Assembly (NCBI GenBank): GCA_052169395.1
Contig: JBQNCN010000001.1
Span: forward strand, 124,001-188,000
DNA: 64,000 bases
Direction of reading: 5' to 3'
From: Fimenecus sp052169395
GTDB taxonomy: Bacteria > Bacillota > Clostridia > Oscillospirales > Acutalibacteraceae
In this document: positions 17,923 through 26,716 of the stretch, piece after piece
Numbering within the stretch: the stretch's first letter is position 1
How the letters are laid out: each line of letters starts with the position of its first letter
The notes under the pieces: generated by a model
What the model saw: only the letters and a program-made list of their open reading frames with translations
Databases searched by the model: none
Told to the model about the DNA's origin: nothing
Position numbers and translations under genes: made by a program

Positions 17923-19140
17923 ATGCAAAGATTCACATTACCAAGAGATTTGTATCATGGAAAGGATTCGCTTGAGGCATTAAAAATACTTGGTGGTAAA
18001 AAAGCCATAGTTTGTGTCGGTGGCGGTTCAATGAAACGTTTTGGATTTTTAGATAAGGTTGTATCTTATCTAAAAGAAGGTGGAATGGAAGTTGATATTA
18101 TTGACGGAATAGAGTCTGATCCTTCTGTTGAAACTGTTATGAACGGAGCTAAAAAAATGCTTGAATTTGAGCCTGACTGGATAGTTGCAATAGGCGGTGG
18201 CTCACCTATCGATGCAGCAAAGGCGATGTGGATTAAATATGAATATCCAGAGGTAACATTTGAAGATATGTGTAAGGTTTTTGGTCTCCCAAAACTTCGC
18301 ACAAAAGCAAAATTTTGTGCTGTTTCATCAACTTCTGGTACTGGAACAGAAGTTACAGCTTTTTCAATAATAACAGATTACAATAAAGGTATAAAATATC
18401 CGATTGCAGATTTTGAAATCACTCCTGATGTAGCAATTGTTGACCCTGCTCTTGCTGAGACAATGCCAAAAAAACTTGTTGCACATACGGGTATGGATGC
18501 TATGACACATTCAATAGAGGCTTATGTTTCAACAGCAAATTGTGCATATACCGATCCGTTAGCATTAGATTCAATTAAAACAATATATAACACTCTTGTT
18601 GCATCATATAATGAAGATATGGAAGCACGCGCCAAAATGCATGATGCACAGTGTCTAGCAGGTATGGCCTTTTCAAATGCTCTTCTAGGCATTGTTCACT
18701 CAATGGCACATAAAACTGGTGCTGTATTCGGTGATTTAGGTGCTCATATAATTCACGGTGCAGCTAATGCTATGTATCTTCCAAAAGTTATCGCATTTAA
18801 CGCAAAGAATGAAACAGCTAAAAAACGCTATGCTATAATTGCTGATTTTCTTTCTCTTGGTGGTTCAAATGATGATGAAAAAGTTACTTTGCTTATAGAA
18901 ATGCTTAGAAAGTTGAATGATAATTTAAATATTCCTCATTGCATTAAAAATTATGGATTAGACAGCTATCCTACAGAACAAGGTTTTGTTCCTGAAAATA
19001 TTTTTCTTGAAAGGCTTCCTGAAATTGCAAGAAATGCTATTGCAGATGCATGTACAGGATCAAATCCTCGTCAACCATCACAAGAAGAAATGGAAAAACT
19101 TCTTAAATGTTGCTATTATGATTTAGATGTAGATTTCTAA
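17923..19140 (+). CDS. Iron-containing alcohol dehydrogenase (AdhE C-domain type)
   Basis: 405 residues starting at the ATG at 17923, six bases after a perfect AGGAGG. Reduces an aldehyde to an alcohol with NAD(P)H in the cytoplasm. Cofactor motif GGGSPIDAAKAMW; SGTGTEVTAF; metal-site region TGMDAMTHSIEAY (Asp and His), then GIVHSMAHKTGA and HIIHGAANA with the other two His. The sequence is close to the dehydrogenase half of bifunctional AdhE, but no acyl-CoA dehydrogenase half is fused. Probably a fermentative redox-balancing enzyme under Rex control. Ends at a strong terminator; single-gene unit. Confidence 0.92.
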   Translation: MQRFTLPRDLYHGKDSLEALKILGGKKAIVCVGGGSMKRFGFLDKVVSYLKEGGMEVDIIDGIESDPSVETVMNGAKKMLEFEPDWIVAIGGGSPIDAAKAMWIKYEYPEVTFEDMCKVFGLPKLRTKAKFCAVSSTSGTGTEVTAFSIITDYNKGIKYPIADFEITPDVAIVDPALAETMPKKLVAHTGMDAMTHSIEAYVSTANCAYTDPLALDSIKTIYNTLVASYNEDMEARAKMHDAQCLAGMAFSNALLGIVHSMAHKTGAVFGDLGAHIIHGAANAMYLPKVIAFNAKNETAKKRYAIIADFLSLGGSNDDEKVTLLIEMLRKLNDNLNIPHCIKNYGLDSYPTEQGFVPENIFLERLPEIARNAIADACTGSNPRQPSQEEMEKLLKCCYYDLDVDF

Positions 19141-19150
19141 ATTTCATAAA

Positions 19151-19182
19151 AATAAAAAGCTCACTTTTGTGAGCTTTTTATT
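19151..19182. terminator. Bidirectional intrinsic terminator between adh and yifB
   Basis: Perfect 14-bp stem AATAAAAAGCTCAC / GTGAGCTTTTTATT with a TTTT loop and A/T-rich flanks on both sides. It lies between convergent genes and reaches the stop codon of yifB. Confidence 0.88.
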
Positions 19183-19501
19183 TTTTCCAATATTTTCTAT
19201 CCAGTGAACGATATTGTACGGCTTCAGCAATATGAGAAGCACCAATAATATCGGCATTATCTAAATCAGCTATCGTTCTTGCCACTCTTAAAATTTTATC
19301 ATAAGCTCTTGCTGAAAGTCCAAATTTTTCGAATGCTGCTTTTAATAATATTTCTGCTTCATTGTTTATTTGACAAAATTTTCTTGTAAGAGAAGCATCC
19401 ATTTTGGCATTACAGCTTATACTTGTGTTTTTTAACCTTTCTTGTTGTAAAAATCTTGCAGCATCAACTCTTTTCTTTATTTTGGCAGAACTTTCTTCAT
19501 T
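19178..19501 (-). pseudogene. YifB/ComM C-terminal part, out of frame after a poly-A frameshift
   Basis: From the AAT codon at 19501-19499 the minus strand is open to 19178 and reads NEESSAKIKKRVDAAR... and later FGLSARAYDKILRVARTIAD, the conserved C-terminal helical domain of YifB-type Mg-chelatase-like ATPases. This is the continuation of the upstream gene, separated only by a one-base shift in a run of seven A (19500-19506). An internal ATG at 19402 could give a 74-residue fragment, but without a ribosome binding site I would not expect an independent product. Confidence 0.8.
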
Positions 19502-20706
19502 TTTTTATTTCTTAAATCGGTAAATTCTACAGGGGGAACTTCAATATGAATATCAAGTCTATCTAAAAGAGGTCCTGAAATCTTTGATAAATATTTTTGC
19601 GGAGTACCATTGGGACATGTACAATCTCTTGTAGGATGTGCAAAATATCCACACGGACAAGGATTCATGGCGCAAACAAGCATTACCGAACACGGGTAAG
19701 ATACAGTTGCACTTGCTCTTGCTATTGTTATTTTTCCATCTTCAACAGGTTGACGTAATATTTCCATAGAACTTCTTGAAAATTCAGGGAGTTCATCTAA
19801 AAATAATACGCCGTTATGAGCAAGCGATATTTCTCCCGGTTTTGGAATTGTTCCTCCTCCTGAAAGACCCACAGCAGAAATAGTGTGATGCGGATTTCTA
19901 AAAGGACGTTTATTTATTAAAGAAACTTTATAGGGCAGTCTGCCCGCTATTGAATATATTGATGTTGTTTCAAGCTGTTCTTTATATGTCATATTAGGTA
20001 AAATTGACGGTATCCTCTTTGCAAGCATTGATTTACCTGATCCAGGTGAACCTATAAGCATAATATTATGTCCACCCGCTGCAGCAATTTCAATTGCTCT
20101 TTTCGCTTCATATTGACCCATAACATCTGAAAAATCAGGCAGATCTTTTTCAATATAATCTTTATAAATATCATTTTCAGATAACGGTAATAGCCTTTTA
20201 GTGCCGTTTAAATGCTCTAAAATCTCTTTTATACTTTTAACAGGATAAACGATTAAATCTTTTATGACTGCACCTTCTGCAGAATTTGAAAACGGAATAA
20301 ACATTTCATTAAAGCCTAATGAATGTGCAACTCTAAGCATTGGTAAAACTCCATTTATATGTTTTACTTCACCGTTAAGACTTAATTCTCCTAAAAATCC
20401 AATTTTGTTTAAATTTGCACACAGCTGTCCCGATGCAGAGAGAATTGAAATTGCAATCGGCAAATCATATATAGGACCTTCTTTTCTGACATCGGCAGGA
20501 GCAAGATTAAGTGTTATATGTGATGTTGGAAAAGATAGCTCAGAACGTTTTATAGCTGAACGAACTCTCTCTTTACTTTCTGATACTGCGGTATCGGGAA
20601 GCCCTACAAGTTCTATCTTGCTAAGTCCTGATGAAATATCCGCTTCTACAATAACTTTATATGGATTTAAGCCTTTTATTCCAAGGCTATAAACTCTTGA
20701 AAACAT
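19477..20706 (-). CDS. YifB/ComM family Mg-chelatase-like AAA+ ATPase, N-terminal and core part
   Basis: 409 residues from the ATG at 20706 (AAAGGAGTT upstream). N-terminal Lon-protease-like domain (VEADISSGLSKIELVGLPD, then NLAPADVRKEGP), then the AAA+ Mg-chelatase core with Walker A GSPGSGKSM, Walker B GVLFLDELPEF and the cysteine cluster CAMNPCPCGYF. The frame ends at TAA in 19477-19479 after VEFTDLRNKK, about 100 residues short of the family length; the rest lies in the -1 frame (see the next fragment). In Gram-negatives ComM promotes branch migration in natural transformation; the Firmicutes role is unclear. Truncated protein would lack the C-terminal helical domain. Confidence 0.85.
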   Translation of the reverse strand: MFSRVYSLGIKGLNPYKVIVEADISSGLSKIELVGLPDTAVSESKERVRSAIKRSELSFPTSHITLNLAPADVRKEGPIYDLPIAISILSASGQLCANLNKIGFLGELSLNGEVKHINGVLPMLRVAHSLGFNEMFIPFSNSAEGAVIKDLIVYPVKSIKEILEHLNGTKRLLPLSENDIYKDYIEKDLPDFSDVMGQYEAKRAIEIAAAGGHNIMLIGSPGSGKSMLAKRIPSILPNMTYKEQLETTSIYSIAGRLPYKVSLINKRPFRNPHHTISAVGLSGGGTIPKPGEISLAHNGVLFLDELPEFSRSSMEILRQPVEDGKITIARASATVSYPCSVMLVCAMNPCPCGYFAHPTRDCTCPNGTPQKYLSKISGPLLDRLDIHIEVPPVEFTDLRNKKMKKVLPK

Positions 20707-20954
20707 AACAACTCCTTTAATTAAATAATATCATTATTTAATTATGTGGTCAATCAATATTCAATATTATAACTTAATATAAGTTTTAGCATTGTTCAAA
20801 ACCATGTTCAAACTGTTTAAAACTCAACACATATCTTATTTATAATATATATGTTGTAAAGTTTTAAACTTTATATTTTGTAAATTTGAATACTATACAT
20901 TCATTTTGTGAAACAAGATGACGTGATAATATACTCAATATACTTTTTATAAAT

Positions 20955-20986
20955 AAAAAAGAACCTTTATATTTGGTTCTTTTTTT
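20955..20986 (-). terminator. Intrinsic terminator after cysK
   Basis: Stem AAAAAAGAACC / GGTTCTTTTTT (11 bp, 9-nt loop) with a T run on the minus strand, 11 nt past the cysK stop. The rest of the 290-nt gap to yifB (20707-20954) is AT-rich with no gene; it must hold the yifB promoter but no clear -35/-10 pair stands out. Confidence 0.85.
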
Positions 20987-20996
20987 ATAAATATTT

Positions 20997-21917
20997 TTAA
21001 TCAAAAGTTTGTGCTGATAAATATCGTTCTCCGCTATCCGGTAAAATTGCAGTAATAAGTTTTTTACTATGTTTTTTAGCTATTTTTACCGCAGCGGCAA
21101 TTGCTGCTCCTGATGAAATTCCAACTAAAATCCCCTCTTTTTTTGCCAAAAAATCGCTATATATAAAAGCTTCTTCATCTGATATTGTTAGAATATCATC
21201 AAATATATTTTTATTAAGAACTTTTGGAATAAAACCTGCACCAATCCCCTGTATTTTATGAATACCTGAATAGCCTTTAGATATCATAGGAGAACTTTTA
21301 GGTTCAACGGCAACAATTTTTATATTTTTATTTTTCGATTTAAGGTATTCCCCTGTCCCAGTTATCGTTCCACCTGTACCGACACCTGCTATTAAAATAT
21401 CTATTTTACCATCCGTATCATTCCAAATTTCAGGTCCTGTTGTTTCAAAATGACTTTTAGGATTTGACATATTGGTAAATTGTGATGGAACAAAACTGTT
21501 AGGAATTTCAGATGCTAAATCATTCGTTTTTTTTATTGCGCCTGCCATACCATCTTCACCTTTTGTTAAAACAAGTTCTGCACCATAAGCCCGCATTATT
21601 TTTTTACGTTCTTCACTCATTGTTTCCGGCATTACAATTATAATTTTGTATCCTCTTGAAGCAGCTACTGCACAAAGCCCTATACCTGTATTTCCAGAAG
21701 TCGGTTCAATTATAACGGTATCTTTATTTATTTCACCATTTTTTTCTGCTATATTTATCATAGCAAGTGCCACTCGATCTTTAATTGAGCCTGCTATGTT
21801 TGTTTTTTCAAGTTTTGCAATAATTTTGCAATTTATATTTTCCGCCATTTCAAGCTTTTTCAGTTCTATCATAGGTGTATTTCCAATCAACTCTGATATA
21901 TCTGAATGTATGTTCAT
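20997..21917 (-). CDS. cysK: Cysteine synthase A (O-acetylserine sulfhydrylase)
   Basis: 306 residues. PLP enzyme making cysteine from O-acetylserine and sulfide. PLP lysine in the SIKDRVA motif, substrate loop EPTSGNTGIG, phosphate-binding GVGTGGTITG and the C-terminal GISSGAAI. GAGG precedes the ATG. It is the last gene of the minus-strand group divIVA-fumB-pcrA-cysK (14 nt after pcrA), with a terminator behind it. No T-box or riboswitch leader is visible, since it is read from upstream genes. Confidence 0.95.
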   Translation of the reverse strand: MNIHSDISELIGNTPMIELKKLEMAENINCKIIAKLEKTNIAGSIKDRVALAMINIAEKNGEINKDTVIIEPTSGNTGIGLCAVAASRGYKIIIVMPETMSEERKKIMRAYGAELVLTKGEDGMAGAIKKTNDLASEIPNSFVPSQFTNMSNPKSHFETTGPEIWNDTDGKIDILIAGVGTGGTITGTGEYLKSKNKNIKIVAVEPKSSPMISKGYSGIHKIQGIGAGFIPKVLNKNIFDDILTISDEEAFIYSDFLAKKEGILVGISSGAAIAAAVKIAKKHSKKLITAILPDSGERYLSAQTFD

Positions 21918-21931
21918 TTTAAACCTCTGAA

Positions 21932-24295
21932 TTACGCTTTCGTCATTACATTTGACAAAAATTTTGCCATGAGCTTTTTTGTTCCATATTCATTGAATGA
22001 TATTTCTAAAAGTATATCACCTCCAATTTTTGTCGCTTTTGTTATAATACCATTTCCGAATTTAATATGTTTAACAGCATCACCCTCTTTAAATAAGGCT
22101 GCTTCAACTGTCGGTTTTTTATTTGTATTTTTAAAGCTGTTTTTTATATATGGATTTTTATTAAAATGTTTATCTTCATTAAAAGTTCTATAGGAATTCA
22201 CTTTAACATTTTCTTCTTTTTTATTTAATAATTCATTAGGAATTTCATCTAAAAATCTTGAAACTTTAAAAAATCTTGTATAACCATAAAGCCGTCTTTT
22301 TTCTGAACTTAGAAGTGTCAAATTACGTTTTGCTCGTGTAATGCCCACATAACACAGCCTGCGTTCTTCTTCAAGTTCGTTAGGATTTATATCTACCATA
22401 GCGCTTGGAAAAATTCCTTCATTCATTCCTGGAATATACACAACCGGAAATTCAAGCCCTTTTGCCGAATGAAGCGTCATCATTACAACTGCATCTTCTC
22501 CATCGTTGTAATTATCTACATCACTAAGTAGGGCGGCTTCTTCTAAGAAATCACCTATGCTGCCAGATTCATTTTCTTCCGTGAATTTTTCTATCATACC
22601 ACGAAGCTCATCAATATTTTCAATCCTTGTCTGCATTTTATCAGGTTCTAAGAATAATGCAGATTTATAATTTGAATTTTCTAAAATAGCATCAAAAAGT
22701 CCTAAAAAGTCATTTTTTTCTATGAATTCATCAAAATTTTTAAATAATTCATAGAATTCATATAATTTATTCGCAGCTCTTTTAGTTGCTTCATATTGAT
22801 TGGCTGTCTTAAAAACTTCAAAAAGCGGAATTCCTAAAACTTCAGAAATTTGAATTGTTTTTTCAAAAGTAGCATTACCTATACCGCGTTTTGGTGTATT
22901 TATTATCCTTGCAATTCTTACATTGTCCTCTCTGTTATATGCAACCGAAATATATGCCATTATATCTCGTATTTCCATTCGATCAAAGAAACGATGACCA
23001 CCAAAAATTCTATAAGGAATACCATGCCTTACAAACTCTTTTTCAATAGGGGCAGACATTGCATTTATTCTATAAAGCACTGCACAATCACTATAATTTC
23101 CACCACTTTTTATATGTTCATTTATACTGTCACATATAAAAAGCGATTCCGTATCTTCACTTTCAGCATAATAACAACTTATTTTATCACCATCGCCTTT
23201 ATTGGTGCGAAGAGTTTTACCTTTTCTTTCAGTATTATTTTTTATAACATTATTTGCAGCATTTAAAATATTTCCTGTTGAACGATAATTTTCCTCCAAC
23301 TTTATAAGTGTAGCATCCTTATATCTTTTTTCAAATTGAAGAATATTTTCTATATTGGCACCTCTGAAGGCATAAATACTCTGGTCATCATCACCTACAA
23401 CACAAATATTTTTATATTTGTTAGAAATAAGTGAAGAAAATCTGTATTGTGCCATATTCGTATCCTGATATTCATCAATCATTACATATTTAAAACGACT
23501 TTGATACTTGTTTCTTACCACCTCATCATTTTCAAACAGTTTTACGCAATTGAAAATTAAATCATCAAAATCCATTGCATTTGCCTGTTTAAGCTTATTT
23601 TGATAACGCTCATAAATATCTGCTATTTTATCGTGAATAGAATCTAAAGATTCTATTGTTCTGAAATCCTGCGGGCTTTGCATTTTATCCTTTGCCGAGC
23701 TTATTTTTCCTTGAATTGTTTTATAATTATATATTTTTTCATCAAGAGAAAGCTCTTTAATTACATCCTTAACAACTCTTTTCTGATCATCGGTACTATA
23801 AATCGTAAAGTTTCTATCATAACCAGTTCGTTCGCATTCATATCTAAGAATATTTAAACAGGCGGAATGGAAGGTCTTAGCCCATATATCAACAGCTTCA
23901 TTTCCAAGCATATTTGATAAACGCTCTTTAAGCTCATTTGCAGCTTTATTGGTAAATGTAATGGCAAGTATCTGCCAAGGTTTTGGTGCGTCATAGGAAA
24001 GCACATCTTTTATTTGTGTATATACAGATTTATCTCCATCTAAATATTTTTGCATAAGAGTTAAATCATTATCGTCCGGTGTTCTGTCTGATTCAAAGGA
24101 ATTATATGATTTTCCGTATTTTAATAAATATGCTATTCTGTTTACCAGAACAGTTGTTTTTCCGGAACCTGCACCTGCAAGTATTAAAAGCGGTCCTTCA
24201 GTTGTAAGAACCGCTTTTTTTTGTTCTGCATTCATTCTAGCAAAATCTTTTTCAATAATTTTATTTCGTAATTCTTTAAACTTTTCTAAATTCAT
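21932..24295 (-). CDS. pcrA: ATP-dependent DNA helicase PcrA (UvrD/Rep family)
   Basis: 787 residues. SF1A 3'-5' helicase for repair and removal of replication obstacles. Motifs in order: GAGSGKTTVLVNRIAYLL (Walker A), TFTNKAANELKER (Ia), DEYQDTN (II), GDDDQSIYAFRGA (III), LEENYRST (IV), TLHSAKGLEFPVVY (V) and YVGITRAKRNL (VI). The C-terminal 55 residues (from GDAVKHIKFGNG) form the Tudor-like tail that binds RNA polymerase in PcrA. An acidic insertion near residue 75 (DRTPDDNDL) lies just after motif I. Located between the fumarase beta gene and cysK with short gaps. Confidence 0.95.
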   Translation of the reverse strand: MNLEKFKELRNKIIEKDFARMNAEQKKAVLTTEGPLLILAGAGSGKTTVLVNRIAYLLKYGKSYNSFESDRTPDDNDLTLMQKYLDGDKSVYTQIKDVLSYDAPKPWQILAITFTNKAANELKERLSNMLGNEAVDIWAKTFHSACLNILRYECERTGYDRNFTIYSTDDQKRVVKDVIKELSLDEKIYNYKTIQGKISSAKDKMQSPQDFRTIESLDSIHDKIADIYERYQNKLKQANAMDFDDLIFNCVKLFENDEVVRNKYQSRFKYVMIDEYQDTNMAQYRFSSLISNKYKNICVVGDDDQSIYAFRGANIENILQFEKRYKDATLIKLEENYRSTGNILNAANNVIKNNTERKGKTLRTNKGDGDKISCYYAESEDTESLFICDSINEHIKSGGNYSDCAVLYRINAMSAPIEKEFVRHGIPYRIFGGHRFFDRMEIRDIMAYISVAYNREDNVRIARIINTPKRGIGNATFEKTIQISEVLGIPLFEVFKTANQYEATKRAANKLYEFYELFKNFDEFIEKNDFLGLFDAILENSNYKSALFLEPDKMQTRIENIDELRGMIEKFTEENESGSIGDFLEEAALLSDVDNYNDGEDAVVMMTLHSAKGLEFPVVYIPGMNEGIFPSAMVDINPNELEEERRLCYVGITRAKRNLTLLSSEKRRLYGYTRFFKVSRFLDEIPNELLNKKEENVKVNSYRTFNEDKHFNKNPYIKNSFKNTNKKPTVEAALFKEGDAVKHIKFGNGIITKATKIGGDILLEISFNEYGTKKLMAKFLSNVMTKA

Positions 24296-24297
24296 AT

Positions 24298-24831
24298 TTA
24301 ATCCTTTCTAAACAAATTTCCACCATAACAATCAATAGCTACAATAAGCGGAAAATTCTTAAAAATTAATTTTTTTATAGATTCGGTACCTAAATCTTCA
24401 AATGCAATAATTTCGCAAGATTTTATACATTCAGCTGCAATAGCACCTGCGCCACCAACTGCACAAAAATACACAGCATTATTTCTTATGATTGCTTGAA
24501 TAACTGTATCGTTTCGAGGACCCTTTCCAATCATTGCAGAAAGTCCCATATCCAAAAGCTTAGGCGAAAACTTATCCATTCTTGAAGCAGTTGTCGGTCC
24601 GCAAGAACCGATAGGAAGATTTTTTGGAGTTGGTGTAGGTCCCGCAAAATACTGTGTTGCACTATCAATATCGTAAGGCAATTGTTTATTATTTTCAATT
24701 AAATCAAAAATTCTCTTGTGTGCTGCATCTCTTGATGTGTATACAACACCTGAAAGATATACGATATCACCTGCTTTAAGCTTTTTAGAAAATACCTTAA
24801 TATCTTTTGTGTCTAAAAAATATGACGACAA
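24298..24831 (-). CDS. Fumarate hydratase class I / tartrate dehydratase beta subunit
   Basis: 177 residues, TTG start with GAGGGA six bases upstream. Matches the C-terminal (beta) half of oxygen-sensitive Fe-S fumarases: GDIVYLSGVVYTSRDAAHKR, GPTTASRMD, MIGKGPRND and the ending DCYGGNLF. The beta subunit supplies the substrate-binding swivelling domain; the [4Fe-4S]-binding alpha subunit normally sits directly upstream but is not present anywhere in this window. It either pairs with an alpha subunit encoded elsewhere or acts on a related hydroxy acid. Sits between divIVA and pcrA, 2-3 nt from each. Confidence 0.9.
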   Translation of the reverse strand: MSSYFLDTKDIKVFSKKLKAGDIVYLSGVVYTSRDAAHKRIFDLIENNKQLPYDIDSATQYFAGPTPTPKNLPIGSCGPTTASRMDKFSPKLLDMGLSAMIGKGPRNDTVIQAIIRNNAVYFCAVGGAGAIAAECIKSCEIIAFEDLGTESIKKLIFKNFPLIVAIDCYGGNLFRKD

Positions 24832-24834
24832 TCT

Positions 24835-25551
24835 TTATCCCTCAAAAGCCTTACCGAATTTTAAAATTGAAGTACTTTTATTTTTAGACTGTTTTTTTTC
24901 AACATCAATTACTACATCCGGATTAAAATCAGTTTTAATATGTTGAGAACGAAGCTTAACTGCAGAAGAATTCATCTCAGATGAAAGTTTTTCAATATCC
25001 GATTTCAATGCATTTAAAGATATGTTAAATCGCTTATTGATTTCTTCAATATCTTTAGAAATATTCTCAATTTTAACTGACTGTTCATTTATTCTTAAAA
25101 CTGTTTCATCAGTTGTTTTTTTTATTTCATTATCAGCCGCTTCAACAAGAGTAGCTGAATATCTCCTTGCATCTAAAAATGCAGCTCCAAGCTTTGCTTC
25201 ATTTGCTTTAAGTTCATTTTTATAATTATCTAGTTCAGAGCGTTCCGATAAATATTTTTTATTTTCTTCTGAAAGCTCTATATTTTTCAATGAAAGAGTT
25301 TCCGACTTTTCCAATAATATTTTATTTTCAATTTTTTGTTTTGTTAAATCATTTTTTAATATATTTAAATTTTCTTCAAGTGCAGGAACTTTTGTGAGTT
25401 TTTTATCAAGTGTTTTGATTTTCTCTTCCTGTTCTTTAATTTTATTTTCAGATTCTGAAACTTTATTTTTTAATTCATCAATAAATGAAAGTACATCCTG
25501 TTTATTAAATCCACCAATAAATGAAGTTCTTAATATTTTTTTCTCTGCCAT
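24835..25551 (-). CDS. DivIVA domain-containing coiled-coil protein
   Basis: 238 residues from the ATG at 25551, which follows AGGAGGGG; an upstream frame extension to 25620 lacks a ribosome site and a domain. The N-terminus (LRTSFIGGFNKQDVLSFIDELKN) is the DivIVA membrane-curvature-binding motif, with the residues after it in long heptads up to about 190, predicted to be a continuous coiled coil. Likely a scaffold at poles or septa, or a GpsB/SepIVA-type growth protein. Possible septal partner is not identifiable. Starts the operon with the fumarase beta, pcrA and cysK genes. Confidence 0.8.
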   Translation of the reverse strand: MAEKKILRTSFIGGFNKQDVLSFIDELKNKVSESENKIKEQEEKIKTLDKKLTKVPALEENLNILKNDLTKQKIENKILLEKSETLSLKNIELSEENKKYLSERSELDNYKNELKANEAKLGAAFLDARRYSATLVEAADNEIKKTTDETVLRINEQSVKIENISKDIEEINKRFNISLNALKSDIEKLSSEMNSSAVKLRSQHIKTDFNPDVVIDVEKKQSKNKSTSILKFGKAFEG

Positions 25552-25612
25552 AATTCCCCTCCTTTTAAATTTTATCAAAAAAAGATTATTTATACAACTT
25601 AAAGTATAAAAA

Positions 25613-26605
25613 TCATTCATTGATTTTGTGATGATCTATAAGCATACCTATAATAACGCTTCCCACACCTGCAATAGGCCATACTATCCAAGTCTTATCC
25701 CATCTTACGGTTATAAAGCTTATTAACAAATAAAGAAAAATAACAATCATCCAGTACATTCCTAAAATAAATTCTTTTCTCTTTTTATTTGCTTTTTTCT
25801 TTTTTGAAAATTCATTTTCCTGAAGAATATTAGAATAACTTTCCCATATTATATTTGTTTTTACTATAAGCATTGTTCCTGTCGCTACAATTAAAAGCAA
25901 CAGACCTATCGATAAAACTATAAAAAAATCCGTTTTTGAAAAAATCATTGTAAGAAAAATCGGTATGCATGACAATACACACAAAAGTATTCCAATAACC
26001 ATTGAAATAATATATTTTTCTTTATATTCTTCCCGTCTTTTTTTTACAATACTGTCAACACCATATTCAGTTTCAAAATTTTCATATTCAAGATATTCAT
26101 ATTTTTTACCCTGTATACCGAAATAAACAAATATAGAAACAGAAATACCTACAAAAAGCATAAGAGTAACAACACCTATTCCTGTCACCTGTAATTCTGT
26201 TAAATCAAAGATTTGATTATCCCTTGCTGCTGAAAGAGTAATAAGTAAAATCGGAGAAATAATGCATAACATTACACCTAAAGACACCCATTTTGAAGAT
26301 TTTAATCTGTATTCCAGAAAATTGTTTACCTCTTCCAAGTTTATATACTTAATCGGTACATCATTTAAAGGCTCTGTCGAATGATATTCATATTCTTCTT
26401 CAAGCATATTCTCATCCTTTAAAAGAATATCCGTACTTATATTAAAAATTTTTGAAAGTTGAATGATCCTGCTTAAATCAGGAACGGATTGTGCACCTTC
26501 CCACTTGGAAATTGCCTGTCTGCTTACTCCTATTTGTTCAGCAAGCTCTTCCTGAGACCAACCGGCTTTTTTTCTGAGCTGAATAAGTTTATCTGCAAAT
26601 ATCAT
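25613..26605 (-). CDS. XRE-family transcriptional regulator with membrane domain
   Basis: 330 residues. N-terminal helix-turn-helix (residues 7-60: GWSQEELAEQIGVSRQAISK) of the XRE/Cro type. Then a linker and four hydrophobic helices, in two pairs (around 105-165 and 200-255), then two more near 280-325 separated by a Lys-rich loop. Such membrane-linked XRE proteins are common in Firmicutes and may sense envelope or membrane-active agents; targets are unknown. GGAGG precedes the ATG. Two direct repeats at 26667 and 26709 lie in its upstream region and could be autoregulatory sites. Confidence 0.8.
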   Translation of the reverse strand: MIFADKLIQLRKKAGWSQEELAEQIGVSRQAISKWEGAQSVPDLSRIIQLSKIFNISTDILLKDENMLEEEYEYHSTEPLNDVPIKYINLEEVNNFLEYRLKSSKWVSLGVMLCIISPILLITLSAARDNQIFDLTELQVTGIGVVTLMLFVGISVSIFVYFGIQGKKYEYLEYENFETEYGVDSIVKKRREEYKEKYIISMVIGILLCVLSCIPIFLTMIFSKTDFFIVLSIGLLLLIVATGTMLIVKTNIIWESYSNILQENEFSKKKKANKKRKEFILGMYWMIVIFLYLLISFITVRWDKTWIVWPIAGVGSVIIGMLIDHHKINE

Positions 26606-26666
26606 ATTTTACCTCCGTATTTTGGGGATATTCCCATTTGTTTATATCAATAATATATATAAACTC

Positions 26667-26716
26667 AGTTGCATACCACCAATTAAACATGGTAATTTGT
26701 CAACCTGTAGTTGCAT
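26667..26716. repeat. Direct repeat AGTTGCAT, two copies 42 bp apart, upstream of the XRE gene
   Basis: AGTTGCAT occurs at 26667-26674 and again at 26709-26716. The 42-bp phase equals four helical turns, so the copies face the same side of DNA. A minus-strand TTGACA (26703-26698) lies between them. The second copy touches the end of copA. Possible operator pair for the adjacent regulator. Confidence 0.35.

Noticed and set aside
20264..20692. A 142-codon frame on the plus strand opposite yifB
   Set aside because: It is the reverse of the conserved N-terminal YifB coding sequence, has no ribosome site and no recognisable protein family.
22850..23266. A 138-codon frame opposite pcrA
   Set aside because: Antisense shadow of conserved helicase motifs, rich in Ile/Phe/Tyr as expected from the reverse of an AT-rich gene.
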